Origin: Ignavibacteria bacterium
GTDB lineage: Bacteria; Bacteroidota; Ignavibacteria; Kapaibacteriales; UBA961
Assembly: GCA_016873735.1 (NCBI GenBank)
Contig: VGWD01000013.1
Coordinates: 1 to 59,735 of the forward strand
Direction: 5' to 3'
Length of the DNA stretch: 59,735 nucleotides
Notes under the pieces: model-generated
Told to the model about the DNA's origin: nothing
What the model saw: the letters and a program-made list of their open reading frames with translations, nothing else
Database searches by the model: none
In this document: piece after piece, positions 17,519-26,279 of the stretch
Position numbering within the stretch: the first letter of the stretch is position 1
Layout of the letters: each line of letters opens with the position of its first letter
Made by a program: the position numbers and the translations under genes

Positions 17519-18853
17519 TCAGGTACCTTCCAAGTAATTGTTTGCATAATCAATCTGTTCCTGAGTCAGAATATCCATTGAAAGACCCATTGTATTCAAT
17601 TTGAGTTCTGCGATATATTCATCTTGCGAAACAGGGATATCCATAACTTCAACCGGTAATTTATTACCGGCACTATGCGTTTCTACAAGCTTCACATGAC
17701 ACAAGAATTGATTGGCAAAAGACATATCCATAACTTCCGATGGATGTCCTTCGGCAGCGGCAAGATTTACAAGACGCCCTTCAGCCAAAACGAAAATTCT
17801 ACGACCATCTTTCAAAGTGAATTCTTCACAATTCTGACGAATGGTGCGCTTGCTTACCGATATTTCTTCCAATTCGCTGATATTGATTTCACAGTCATAA
17901 TGACCTGTATTGCACACGATAGCACCATCTTTCATCACCTCGAAATGACGCGTGCGAATGATGTCTCTCATGCCTGTTGCAGTACAGAAAATATCGCCGA
18001 TTTTCGCGGCATCATCCATAGTCTTCACTTCAAAGCCTTCGAGAACTGCTTTGATTGCAGCGGTTGCTTTCACTTCGGTGATGATCACATTGGATCCCAT
18101 ACCCGCCGCTCTCTTTGCAACTCCGGAGCCGCAATGACCATGACCAGCAACTACAAAATTCTTTCCTGCAAGCATCACGCTTGTTGAACGAATGATGCCA
18201 TCAAGGGTAGATTGACCTGTTCCATAGACATTATCAAAATCCCATTTAGTTTCAGCATCATTCACTGCAAAAACAGGATAATATAATTTTCCATCAGCAG
18301 AGCGTGCTCTCAATCGATGAACGCCGGTTGTTGTTTCTTCGGTACCACCGATCACATCATTTTTTGCATAGTCAATCATCTTTTCATGGACAGTATTGAT
18401 CAAATCACATCCATCATCCAATGTGAGATGTGGTCTATTGTCCAATGTCCGATCAATGCACCAGTAAAAATCTTCATGATTGCCATACCATGCATAAATG
18501 GAAATACCTGCAGCTGCCAAAGCTGCAGCGACTGCATCATGTGTTGACAATGGATTGCATCCGGACCAATATACTTCCGCACCTGCCGCTTTGAATGTTT
18601 CGATCAATACAGCGGTTTCTTTCGTAACATGCAAACATCCCGCAAGACGATAACCTGCAAATGGTTTTGTTTTGCTGAACTCCTTGCGAAGATGCATGAG
18701 CACAGGCATATTTGCCTCCGCCCAATCAATCAATTTTCTTCCCTCTTCTGCAAGAGAGATATCACGGACACAGTAAGAACCGGGTAATTCACTGAATGAG
18801 CCCTGTTCATGCTTTTCCGGTAAGGTTAATGTTTCTACAGACATTTTTTCCAT
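17519..18853 (-). CDS. ahcY: Adenosylhomocysteinase, archaeal/Thermotoga-like type
   Basis: 444 residues. Substrate-domain motifs are GCLHVTKETAVLIET and SGCNPLSTHDAVAAALA; the NAD site is VVAGHGHCGSGVAKRAAGMG; NTGHYDCEI and NLAAAEGHPSEVMDMSFANQ follow. The enzyme splits S-adenosylhomocysteine to adenosine and homocysteine. It ends with LTQEQIDYANNYLEGT and lacks the Lys-Pro...Tyr-Arg-Tyr tail of common bacterial and eukaryotic enzymes, as in archaeal and Thermotoga forms. It follows metK by 18 bases, linking synthesis and disposal of the methyl donor. Confidence 0.95.
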   Translation of the reverse strand: MEKMSVETLTLPEKHEQGSFSELPGSYCVRDISLAEEGRKLIDWAEANMPVLMHLRKEFSKTKPFAGYRLAGCLHVTKETAVLIETFKAAGAEVYWSGCNPLSTHDAVAAALAAAGISIYAWYGNHEDFYWCIDRTLDNRPHLTLDDGCDLINTVHEKMIDYAKNDVIGGTEETTTGVHRLRARSADGKLYYPVFAVNDAETKWDFDNVYGTGQSTLDGIIRSTSVMLAGKNFVVAGHGHCGSGVAKRAAGMGSNVIITEVKATAAIKAVLEGFEVKTMDDAAKIGDIFCTATGMRDIIRTRHFEVMKDGAIVCNTGHYDCEINISELEEISVSKRTIRQNCEEFTLKDGRRIFVLAEGRLVNLAAAEGHPSEVMDMSFANQFLCHVKLVETHSAGNKLPVEVMDIPVSQDEYIAELKLNTMGLSMDILTQEQIDYANNYLEGT

Positions 18854-18871
18854 CTATGATGTGTGAATAAA

Positions 18872-20011
18872 TTATGCGGAAAGGGTTAAAAACAATGGAA
18901 CAAGATCCAACTGTTCCCAAGGGAAATCATTTCTTCCGAAATGACCATAAGCAGCAGTTGCTCTATAAATCGGTCTCTTTAATTGCAAACGTTCAATGAT
19001 GCCTTTTGGAGAAAGATCTATGTTCTTCATGATGAACGTGCTCAATTCAGAGGATGCGATGGTTCCTGTACCATGAGTATCCACCAAGAGGGAAACCGGT
19101 TCTTTGACGCCAATTGCATATGAGACCTGTATTGTACATTGTTCGGCAAGTCCTGCAGCAACGATGTTCTTTGCCAGATGTCTTGCAGCATAAGCAGCTG
19201 AACGATCCACTTTGGTTGGATCTTTCCCACTAAATGCTCCGCCACCATGCGGGGCTTTGCCTCCATATGTATCCACAATGATTTTTCTTCCTGTGAGGCC
19301 GGTATCTCCATGCGGACCACCAATTTCAAATTTTCCGGTAGGATTGATATGAAACACTGTTTCGGGTCCGATCAATGCCGATGGGATCACAGCCGGGATG
19401 ACATGCTTTTTAATGTCGGCAGCGATTGTTTCCTGTGAGACATTTGCATCATGCTGGGTTGAAATGACGATGGTCGTGATACCTGTTACAGCACCGGCAT
19501 CATCATAGGCAATTGTGACCTGAGCTTTAGAATCAGGTCTGAGATAAGGCATAAGCTCTGGATGATGCTTTCGTATATCAGCCAATTTTTCAACAAGTTT
19601 GTGTGAATACATCAATGCAGCAGGCATGAATTCAGGAGTTTCTTTGCATGCATATCCGAACATCATTCCTTGATCCCCTGCCCCGCCCGTATCAACCCCT
19701 TGAGCGATATCATTGGACTGTTTATTGATCACATTGATCACGGCGCAGGAATCGGCATCGAATCTATATTCTGCTTTCGTATAGCCAATGTCTCGGATCA
19801 CATTTCTGACAAGTCTTGGAAGATCGATATATGTATTTGTTGTGATTTCACCACCAACAACAATCATACCTGTGGTTGCAAAGCACTCACATGCCACTCT
19901 GCCATCGGGGTCTTCGGCAAGGACTGCGTCGAGGACGGCATCAGAGACTTGATCACATATTTTGTCGGGATGTCCTTCCGACACAGATTCAGATGTAAAG
20001 AGATAACCCAT
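18872..20011 (-). CDS. metK: S-adenosylmethionine synthetase
   Basis: 379 residues, the usual length. The start [17 protein letters not shown], the ATP-binding [12 protein letters not shown], the P-loop-like [21 protein letters not shown] and the end [13 protein letters not shown] are the family's signature blocks. It makes S-adenosylmethionine from ATP and methionine. The 30-base gap to the preceding nucleotidyltransferase gene leaves no room for a SAM riboswitch. It is the fourth gene of a five-gene minus-strand run ending in ahcY. Confidence 0.97.
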   Translation of the reverse strand: MGYLFTSESVSEGHPDKICDQVSDAVLDAVLAEDPDGRVACECFATTGMIVVGGEITTNTYIDLPRLVRNVIRDIGYTKAEYRFDADSCAVINVINKQSNDIAQGVDTGGAGDQGMMFGYACKETPEFMPAALMYSHKLVEKLADIRKHHPELMPYLRPDSKAQVTIAYDDAGAVTGITTIVISTQHDANVSQETIAADIKKHVIPAVIPSALIGPETVFHINPTGKFEIGGPHGDTGLTGRKIIVDTYGGKAPHGGGAFSGKDPTKVDRSAAYAARHLAKNIVAAGLAEQCTIQVSYAIGVKEPVSLLVDTHGTGTIASSELSTFIMKNIDLSPKGIIERLQLKRPIYRATAAYGHFGRNDFPWEQLDLVPLFLTLSA

Positions 20012-20041
20012 GTATATTGCAAAGGATGTATGAATGAATTG

Positions 20042-21019
20042 TTAGCTTCTGTCGATCTCGCTTGAATCACCGACATTCAATCTTGAAAACTTGCCTTTGA
20101 CATTAGCATTATTTCCAATGATGGATTGTTCAAGCATTGATGCGGTAACTGTTGCTCCATCACTAATGATGGAATCTTTTATAACACTGTCAACCACTTT
20201 TGCACCGGCCGCCACGGTTGCATATGGACCTATTACAGATCTCTCAACATGGGCAGTCGATGAAATGAATGCAGGTGGAATGATTACCGTTCCATCAATG
20301 GAATTCGGTACTGCCATGCCATCCAACAAATATCGATTTGTCGATAGCAATGTTTCGGGTTTCCCGCAATCATACCAACCATCAACGGAAAAGGTCTTGA
20401 ACTTCTCACCTTTGTCAATCATCATTTGCAATGCATCTGTGAGTTGATATTCATCTCGGGTGCGAATGTTCTTTTCAATGAGATCATTCAAACATGATAC
20501 AAGCAATGAAGGATTATTGATGAAGTATAAACCAACCAATGCCAAATTGGATGTTGGATTCTCGGGTTTTTCAATCAACCGTGAAATGAAACCTTTTTCC
20601 ATTTCGACGACACCGAATCTTCTCGGATCATCAACACTTTTCACACCTAGTGTTGAGAATCCGGAATTCATCGCAAGACTCAAATCAACATCAAAAATGG
20701 TATCACCCAAAATAATGAGCAATGGCTCATCACCGGTGATATGTTCACGTGCAATCCAGATTGAATGCCCAAGACCAAGCCTTTCTTCTTGATAAATGAA
20801 ATTGACATTCAAATCATGATGCTTACGAACATATTCCTCAACGAGATCACCCATATAACCAACGATGATTGTTGCTTCATCAATTGAATGTGCTTGCAAT
20901 GCATCGAGTATATGTCCAAGAATCGGTTTTCCGGCAACATTAAGCAATACTTTGGGCAAAGTATACGTAAATGGCCTTAGCCGTGTTCCCACTCCCGCAA
21001 CGGGTATTATTGCTTTCAT
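20042..21019 (-). CDS. Sugar-1-phosphate nucleotidyltransferase with left-handed beta-helix tail
   Basis: 325 residues. The N-terminal nucleotidyltransferase domain begins MKAIIPVAGVGTRLRPFTYTLPKVLLNVAGKP, the GxGTRLRPxTxxxPK nucleotide-binding loop, with ILGDTIFDVDL as the metal-binding D-x-D region. After about residue 240, hexapeptide-like repeats (AHVERSVIGPYATVAAGAKVVDSVIKDS) form a beta-helix. This layout is shared by glucose-1-phosphate thymidylyltransferase-like and mannose-1-phosphate guanylyltransferase-like proteins. The sugar and nucleotide cannot be decided from sequence. It supplies activated sugars for cell-envelope glycans and lies in a run with metK. Confidence 0.88.
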   Translation of the reverse strand: MKAIIPVAGVGTRLRPFTYTLPKVLLNVAGKPILGHILDALQAHSIDEATIIVGYMGDLVEEYVRKHHDLNVNFIYQEERLGLGHSIWIAREHITGDEPLLIILGDTIFDVDLSLAMNSGFSTLGVKSVDDPRRFGVVEMEKGFISRLIEKPENPTSNLALVGLYFINNPSLLVSCLNDLIEKNIRTRDEYQLTDALQMMIDKGEKFKTFSVDGWYDCGKPETLLSTNRYLLDGMAVPNSIDGTVIIPPAFISSTAHVERSVIGPYATVAAGAKVVDSVIKDSIISDGATVTASMLEQSIIGNNANVKGKFSRLNVGDSSEIDRS

Positions 21020-21037
21020 GATCTGCTTTTCTCCTGT

Positions 21038-21628
21038 CTATTCATGAAGTCCGCGTCCGAATTTTTTCAGACGTTCGGAAGTGGTTAATCCAACAACAAC
21101 AGCATCAAGCACGCCATTGATGAAAACATTGCTTTTATCGGTTGAATATCCTTTTGCCAATTCGATGATTTCATTGATTGTCACTTTTGTGGGTATCTCG
21201 GGAAAATGAATCAACTCAGCGACAGCCATCCGTAGTAAAATGCGATCTATGAGTGCAATTCTATCCAATTCCCAGTTTTGAGCAAATCTCTCGATCAATC
21301 CATCGGAATATTCCATTTCTTCCATCGTTCGAGTGGTCAGATCTTTTATGAATTGCAATTCCGAATCATCCCAATTGATTCTTGTATCGGATTCCAATTC
21401 CAAGATTTCATCCGGAGTGAGAAGTTTCTTCGGCTCTGTTTCCTGATCATTGAAATTGAAATCTCTCTGAACGATATGCGGGAAGATTTCTTCCCATGCA
21501 ATTTCACCAGTGGAACATGCCACAAGCAATTGCATCACTTTTTCTCTGGCTTTTCTTCTGGTTCCAACAATGTGTCTATCATTGCTCAATGGGAATGAAG
21601 CTGAATCAGCATTAGGTATGCCCATCAT
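21038..21628 (-). CDS. nusB: Transcription antitermination factor NusB
   Basis: 196 residues, longer than the typical 140-150 because of an N-terminal extension and an insert. TRRKAREKVMQLLVA is the arginine-rich N-terminal helix that contacts boxA RNA; the second half (RIALIDRILLRMAVAELIHF, PTKVTINEIIELAKGYSTDKSNVFINGVLDAV) is the conserved NusB core. It helps antitermination on rRNA operons with NusE. The start overlaps the leucine dehydrogenase stop by ATGA. An internal ATG three bases on is equally possible. Confidence 0.92.
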   Translation of the reverse strand: MMGIPNADSASFPLSNDRHIVGTRRKAREKVMQLLVACSTGEIAWEEIFPHIVQRDFNFNDQETEPKKLLTPDEILELESDTRINWDDSELQFIKDLTTRTMEEMEYSDGLIERFAQNWELDRIALIDRILLRMAVAELIHFPEIPTKVTINEIIELAKGYSTDKSNVFINGVLDAVVVGLTTSERLKKFGRGLHE

Positions 21629-22731
21629 GAACCGGATGAAGATTGTGAACGATTGATGACTGTTTTTCGGGAATATGTACGATGCACATGAGCAACTGAT
21701 GCGATGCGTTCTTCAGCCAAAGCATTTGATGCTTCAACCGTGAGAATGTTTCGTTCTTCAGCCATTGCATAAATTCGAAGAAGTGTATCATAAATTCCTT
21801 CATTCTTGCGAAGAACGGATTCTTTATTGTAGCCATCCACTTCTGAAGCAACATTCATCAATCCACCTGCATTGATCACATAATCAGGTGCATATAAAAT
21901 TCCTCTGGCTTGTAGCATTGCACCATGTTTTTTTTCATCAGCCAATTGATTGTTTGCGCCACCTGCAACCAATGAGCATTTCAATTGCGGTATGGTTTCA
22001 TCATTGAGAGTAGCGCCAAGAGCATTTGGAGAAAGTATGTCGCAGTCCATGGAAAGAATTGCATCCGGCTCTACATACTGAGCACCGGTTTCATTTGCCA
22101 ATGACAATGCCTTGTCTTTGAAGATATCTGTCACATAAACGGTGGCTCCATCTTTCACAAGATGAGAAACGACATGTCCGGCGACATTTCCCGCACCCTG
22201 AACCGCAACGCGCAATCCTGATACACTATCCTTACCCAATTGCTTCTTTGCGGTTGCCTTGATGCCGCAATACACGCCATATGCAGTGAAAGGTGAAGGA
22301 TCGCCGCTTCCACCGATTCCTTCAACACCGGTCACAAACTGGGTTTCAGTCCTGATCCATGACATGTCACGGACATTTGTATTGACATCTTCTGCGGTGA
22401 TATATCTTCCACCCAATGATTCAACCGCCTTACCATATGCACGAAACAACCCTTCAGACTTCTGCGTACGAGCATCACCGATGATTACGCCTTTACCACC
22501 ACCGAGATTCAATCCTGCAACTGCTGCTTTGTAGGTCATGCCTTTAGACAAACGCAAAACATCGGTAAGTGCATCACCGTCATGTTCATAATTCCACATG
22601 CGTGTACCGCCCAAAGCAGGGCCCAACACTGTACTGTGAACACCAATTATAGCTCGTAAACCGGTTTTAGGATCTGAGTAAAATAGGACTTCTTCATGCC
22701 CATAATCGACCAATGAATCAAATATATTCAT
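21625..22731 (-). CDS. Leucine dehydrogenase (Glu/Leu/Phe/Val dehydrogenase family)
   Basis: 368 residues from the ATG at 22731; homologues begin MNIF-like, and the longer frame to 22767 adds an unrelated leader. GPALGGTRMW, the catalytic lysines in MTYKAAVAGLNLGGGKGVI (about 68 and 80), and the NAD domain with VAVQGAGNVAGHV are diagnostic. The enzyme interconverts branched-chain amino acids and 2-oxo acids with NAD and ammonia. It is the first gene of the minus-strand run (with nusB, nucleotidyltransferase, metK, ahcY) and overlaps nusB by four bases. Confidence 0.93.
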   Translation of the reverse strand: MNIFDSLVDYGHEEVLFYSDPKTGLRAIIGVHSTVLGPALGGTRMWNYEHDGDALTDVLRLSKGMTYKAAVAGLNLGGGKGVIIGDARTQKSEGLFRAYGKAVESLGGRYITAEDVNTNVRDMSWIRTETQFVTGVEGIGGSGDPSPFTAYGVYCGIKATAKKQLGKDSVSGLRVAVQGAGNVAGHVVSHLVKDGATVYVTDIFKDKALSLANETGAQYVEPDAILSMDCDILSPNALGATLNDETIPQLKCSLVAGGANNQLADEKKHGAMLQARGILYAPDYVINAGGLMNVASEVDGYNKESVLRKNEGIYDTLLRIYAMAEERNILTVEASNALAEERIASVAHVHRTYSRKTVINRSQSSSGS

Positions 22732-22956
22732 GCTATGCTCAAGATGTGATGAATTCACGATACGCATCTAAGCGGATGCTCAATTTTGAGAATGCAAAAT
22801 TAGAAAAAAACGACTTGATTCCGGGGGTATTGGGGATAATTTGAAAGTGATAATGTTGATGCTGTTGCAGCCCTCGGAATAATGGAATGAAATGATAAGT
22901 TTGAGAGACTTGAACGGAGTTTGTAAATTGCCGATGACACCTTTTGGGAACTCACT

Positions 22957-23859
22957 ATGAAATACTCTATCGTATCCCGTTTTTTTCAATTTTTCGCCAT
23001 AATTATCGTTTTGGGATTGACTTCCTGCGATATGGGAAATAGTCCTTCCATCAGCATTCCACAGCCACCCACGGAATTGAAGGCAAATGCGATGAGCTCT
23101 ACGGTGATTGGGCTTTCTTGGAAAGCTTCCAGGACTTCGGTAATAGGTTATGATGTTCAGGTCTATGATGAATTGGGGACTAGTTTGCAAGTTCTGAAGA
23201 TTGGATCGGTTACATCGGCACAAGTAAGAAATTTACAAGATGGAAAATTGTATGTGTTCAGAATAGTATCACGTTCACAGGACACCATAAGCCGATTTTC
23301 TGAAATACGCTGGGCAACAGCAACTCGATATTCGGGAAGATTATATGTAGGACCCGGAAGACAAAATGGCATCAATGTGCTTGAGCAACGAACATATTCG
23401 CCGGATAGAGCCGCTTCATGGGATATTTGCCTCGAAGCTGATTCAACAGCGAATCAAATACGATATAGCTTGGCAACACCTGGCGCATCTTCGATTTCGG
23501 ATGTGAATGGGTTTGTCATGAGTGGAGCAGACAAAGGGAAAAAAGTCAGATTTACTCAATTCTTCAATGCAGTTTCAGACCCCTTTATTTATACCGGTGT
23601 GGATTCATTGCAAGATGTATATTTTTCGGCCCCGATTGGTGAGGGATTTACACCATTGGAAAATCTCGCTGACAATATTCAAACATTTAATAGAGGATTT
23701 GTTTTGGCATTAAAAACACAGCAAAACAATCATGTATTGTTTCATGTGAAAGAGAAAAACCTTAAAATCATACAAAAAGATGCATCAGGAACATATATTG
23801 AATTTGAGGCATCGGTTCAACGAACACCTAATTTTCCTTATGGAAAGTTAGCGCGCTAA
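22957..23859 (+). CDS. Fibronectin type III domain lipoprotein
   Basis: 300 residues. The signal ends in a lipobox (LGLTSC), so it is lipid-anchored. A fibronectin III domain follows (PPTELKANAMSSTVIGLSWKAS, then VIGYDVQVYDE, then LQDGKLYVFRIVSRS). The remaining 170 residues are beta-rich with no family I recognise (YVGPGRQNGINVLEQ, GFVMSGADKGKKVRF). Probably it binds or displays something at the envelope; no function is claimed. Its stop abuts the rsmB stop from the other strand with no spacer. Confidence 0.8.
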   Translation: MKYSIVSRFFQFFAIIIVLGLTSCDMGNSPSISIPQPPTELKANAMSSTVIGLSWKASRTSVIGYDVQVYDELGTSLQVLKIGSVTSAQVRNLQDGKLYVFRIVSRSQDTISRFSEIRWATATRYSGRLYVGPGRQNGINVLEQRTYSPDRAASWDICLEADSTANQIRYSLATPGASSISDVNGFVMSGADKGKKVRFTQFFNAVSDPFIYTGVDSLQDVYFSAPIGEGFTPLENLADNIQTFNRGFVLALKTQQNNHVLFHVKEKNLKIIQKDASGTYIEFEASVQRTPNFPYGKLAR

Positions 23860-25254
23860 TCAACCATTTCTTATCAAGCGAGCTGCAAAAGCACCATCGG
23901 TGGAATGTTTTCCCGGAATGGTCTTCATATATCCTTGTTCGCAAACATCCGAGGGAAGATATTGTTCTGCCGGATCCAATGTAAAATCTGGATGCTCACT
24001 GAGAAACCACTCAATATTCGATTCATTTTCATCAGATTCGATAGTGCATGTGCTGTAAATGAGTGTGCCACCCGGTTTCACCAGTCCTGCAGCATTGGCA
24101 AGGATTTCACGTTGCAATGGAAGCAGTTTTGAAATATCATCTGCATCTCTTTTCCATTTGATATCCGGCTTTTTTGATAAAGTGCCAAAACCCGTGCACG
24201 GTACATCCGCAAGAACAAGATCAACTGCTTCATGTTCAAATGAACGAGCATCCCCTACTTCCGCGTCCAAGATTGAAATACCAAGTCTTTGCGCACCTTC
24301 AACCAAATATCGGAGCTTAGCTTCATATTTATCCAAGGCAATAATGGACCCTTGATTCTTCATCAACTCTGCAACGTAAAATGCTTTGCCGCCGGGAGCT
24401 GAACAGAGATCAATCACAGACATTCCGGGTTTTGCTTGTGAAAGCAAAGCCGCCATTGATGCACTTGCATCTTGAATGGCAATCTTTCCAGATTTAAACA
24501 TGTCGGAATTCGTGATATCACGAAGTGAACTTACCAGTATAGATGATGCATGATGTTTCGATGTCGTAAAAGGAATTTGTTGCTCTTCAAACCATGATTC
24601 AACTTCAGAACGCTCTGCAAGCAAGCCATTAACTCGCAGCGTTATGGATGGTCTATTCACATTTGATTTAAGAATTTCCTCCGTGAATGCAGGACCCCAA
24701 CGATCCATCCAACGTTTTACCATCCATTTAGGATGCGAGTATACAACTGAGAGATACCAAACCATGTCTTCATTTTGATTTGGATAGCGGATATTGTCTA
24801 TGTTTCTGGTGATATTTCTCAAAACGGCATTGACTATTCCCGCTGACTTTTCACCCTTGATTCTTTTGATGATTTCAACAGATTCATTTATTGCAGCAGC
24901 AGGTGGAATTTTGTTCAAGAACATCACTTGATACAATGCAATTCTCATTGCATTTTTCACAGGAGTAATACATTTATCAAATTCTCCATGATAGAAACCA
25001 GTGAGAACCCAATCCAGTTTTGACAACCAGCGGGTAGCGCCATTGACCAGTTCGGTAAGCAGAGCTTTGTCTTGATGAGACAAACCGCCTGTTCTCAATT
25101 CATGTTCGAGCAATTTGTCCAAATAGGAATCGCTTCTTTCAAATCTGCTGAGTATGCGAATTGCTGCACCTCTTGCACCTTGATAAAGAAATTCTTCTTG
25201 TGTCTGTTTTACTTGTGTGGACAATCTTTCCGCTGATGGCAAATCTTCAAACAT
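23860..25254 (-). CDS. rsmB: 16S rRNA (cytosine-967-C5)-methyltransferase RsmB
   Basis: 464 residues from the ATG at 25254 (MFEDLPS). The N-terminal NusB-like domain (LSHQDKALLTELVNGATRWLSKLDWVL) leads to the methyltransferase domain with SAM-binding DLCSAPGGKAFYVAEL, LADVPCTGFGTLSKKPDIKW and IYSTCTIESDENE. The two cysteines in PCTG and STCT are the catalytic pair of m5C methyltransferases. It modifies C967 of 16S rRNA. It is divergent from the outer-membrane gene at 25432; a 12-bp palindrome lies between them. Confidence 0.94.
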   Translation of the reverse strand: MFEDLPSAERLSTQVKQTQEEFLYQGARGAAIRILSRFERSDSYLDKLLEHELRTGGLSHQDKALLTELVNGATRWLSKLDWVLTGFYHGEFDKCITPVKNAMRIALYQVMFLNKIPPAAAINESVEIIKRIKGEKSAGIVNAVLRNITRNIDNIRYPNQNEDMVWYLSVVYSHPKWMVKRWMDRWGPAFTEEILKSNVNRPSITLRVNGLLAERSEVESWFEEQQIPFTTSKHHASSILVSSLRDITNSDMFKSGKIAIQDASASMAALLSQAKPGMSVIDLCSAPGGKAFYVAELMKNQGSIIALDKYEAKLRYLVEGAQRLGISILDAEVGDARSFEHEAVDLVLADVPCTGFGTLSKKPDIKWKRDADDISKLLPLQREILANAAGLVKPGGTLIYSTCTIESDENESNIEWFLSEHPDFTLDPAEQYLPSDVCEQGYMKTIPGKHSTDGAFAARLIRNG

Positions 25255-25283
25255 GATATTCTCAGAATAAGCGTAGATAATTA

Positions 25284-25295
25284 TGCCATATGGCA
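25284..25295. promoter_or_regulatory. 12-bp perfect palindrome TGCCATATGGCA between divergent genes
   Basis: TGCCATATGGCA at 25284-25295 lies in the 177-base gap between rsmB (-) and the outer-membrane gene (+), a usual place for an operator. It also contains the ATG of the small frame at 25290. A role is inference. Confidence 0.4.
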
Positions 25296-25406
25296 CTTGT
25301 AATTATTATTCGAAAACAGAAGGCTCGATCATTGAGTTCCAAAGAAATCGAAGAAATTCAGAAATTGATGAAACAGGATGTAGTTTTTGACTGTTATTAT
25401 CAGTAA
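25290..25406 (+). CDS. Possible 38-residue small protein
   Basis: An ATG frame of 38 codons ending 25 bases before the outer-membrane gene start. The peptide is MALVIIIRKQKARS, then a charged amphipathic helix (SSKEIEEIQKLMKQD), then VVFDCYYQ. The composition looks protein-like rather than random, but no clear ribosome binding site precedes it and no family is recognised. It could be a leader peptide for the gene downstream or chance. Confidence 0.25.
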   Translation: MALVIIIRKQKARSLSSKEIEEIQKLMKQDVVFDCYYQ

Positions 25407-25431
25407 TTTCAAGGAAATTCTCGGGTGTATC

Positions 25432-26250
25432 ATGCTTCAATGTCTTGTTTTTTCTATACTATTGATTGCTTCATGCATTCAATTGGAAGCACAAACAGTT
25501 GTTTCCGATCCCAGAAAATCTTCTTTTTGGACTAAACCAAAACAATTGGGTTTTTCTTTGGGATTTGGGGGCATCATGCAAACCGGTACTTTGATCACCG
25601 ACGCTTGCAATTGTTCATTTGAACAAGGCGGAGGAATGAGTTCGGCTTTCGGCATCACATTTGAAAATGAACTGATGAGTCGTGTCGTTTGGGGAATTGC
25701 AGGTGAATATCGATATGTTTCCATGGATTCACGATATCAAGAATTGGAGCTACTCAAAGATCAGCAAACTTCATCCGGGGCATTGGTAACCATGGAAGTT
25801 CCTTTCAGACACAATGCTGCATACACAAACTCCATGATTGGCATTCTTCCATATATCAAAGTGTTTCCATTCGATACCAGACTTTTCACGCGTTTTGGAT
25901 TCAATATCGGATATCTTGCATCAACATCACTTGTTCATACAAAAGAGTTGCTTCAGAATAGTGCTGTGCTCCCCACCGGTGAAACGGTTGAATTCTCACT
26001 TGACAATTCCGATCCGAGGGTAAATGGAAATATCGCAACAGTTCAATCCGGAGAATTGACGCAAGCCAATTCATTGTTTTTGGGAGGACATGTTGGACTT
26101 GGCGTGGAATTCAAAGCAGGAAAACGCATGATTTTTGGTCCAACCATGCTTTATATCATTCCATTTACGGGATTGAGCTCTTATCCTGGAAGTGATTTTT
26201 CTTTCAATAATCTTCAGGTGGCTGCCGAAGTGAGGATTGTATTGGATTAA
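25432..26250 (+). CDS. Outer-membrane beta-barrel protein
   Basis: 272 residues from the ATG at 25432, which places a signal peptide at the start (FSILLIASCIQLEAQ). The mature part alternates beta strands and glycine turns (KQLGFSLGFGGIMQTG, GIAGEYRYVSMDS, LFTRFGFNIGYLAS, LGVEFKAGKRMIFGPTMLY) and ends NNLQVAAEVRIVLD, as in small eight- to ten-strand barrels. A Cys pair (DACNCSF) may form a disulfide. No enzymatic function is suggested. A bidirectional terminator follows. Confidence 0.75.
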   Translation: MLQCLVFSILLIASCIQLEAQTVVSDPRKSSFWTKPKQLGFSLGFGGIMQTGTLITDACNCSFEQGGGMSSAFGITFENELMSRVVWGIAGEYRYVSMDSRYQELELLKDQQTSSGALVTMEVPFRHNAAYTNSMIGILPYIKVFPFDTRLFTRFGFNIGYLASTSLVHTKELLQNSAVLPTGETVEFSLDNSDPRVNGNIATVQSGELTQANSLFLGGHVGLGVEFKAGKRMIFGPTMLYIIPFTGLSSYPGSDFSFNNLQVAAEVRIVLD

Positions 26251-26278
26251 AAAAAGCAGACCGAAGTCTGCTTTCTTC
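26251..26278. terminator. Bidirectional terminator between the outer-membrane gene and lepA
   Basis: Stem AGCAGAC/GTCTGCT around CGAA, with an A run on the left and TTTCTT on the right, so it can stop transcription from both convergent genes. Confidence 0.8.
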
Positions 26279-26279
26279 A

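Noticed and set aside
17675-18187. 170-codon plus-strand frame inside ahcY
   Set aside because: It lies entirely antisense to the well-conserved adenosylhomocysteinase and has no protein-like features.
20012-20041. Possible SAM riboswitch before metK
   Set aside because: Only 30 bases separate metK from the preceding gene, too short for any known SAM riboswitch, and no pairing pattern is visible.
22780-23223. 147-codon minus-strand frame overlapping the fibronectin III lipoprotein
   Set aside because: The opposing frame has a lipobox and a recognisable fibronectin III domain; this one has neither start context nor domain.
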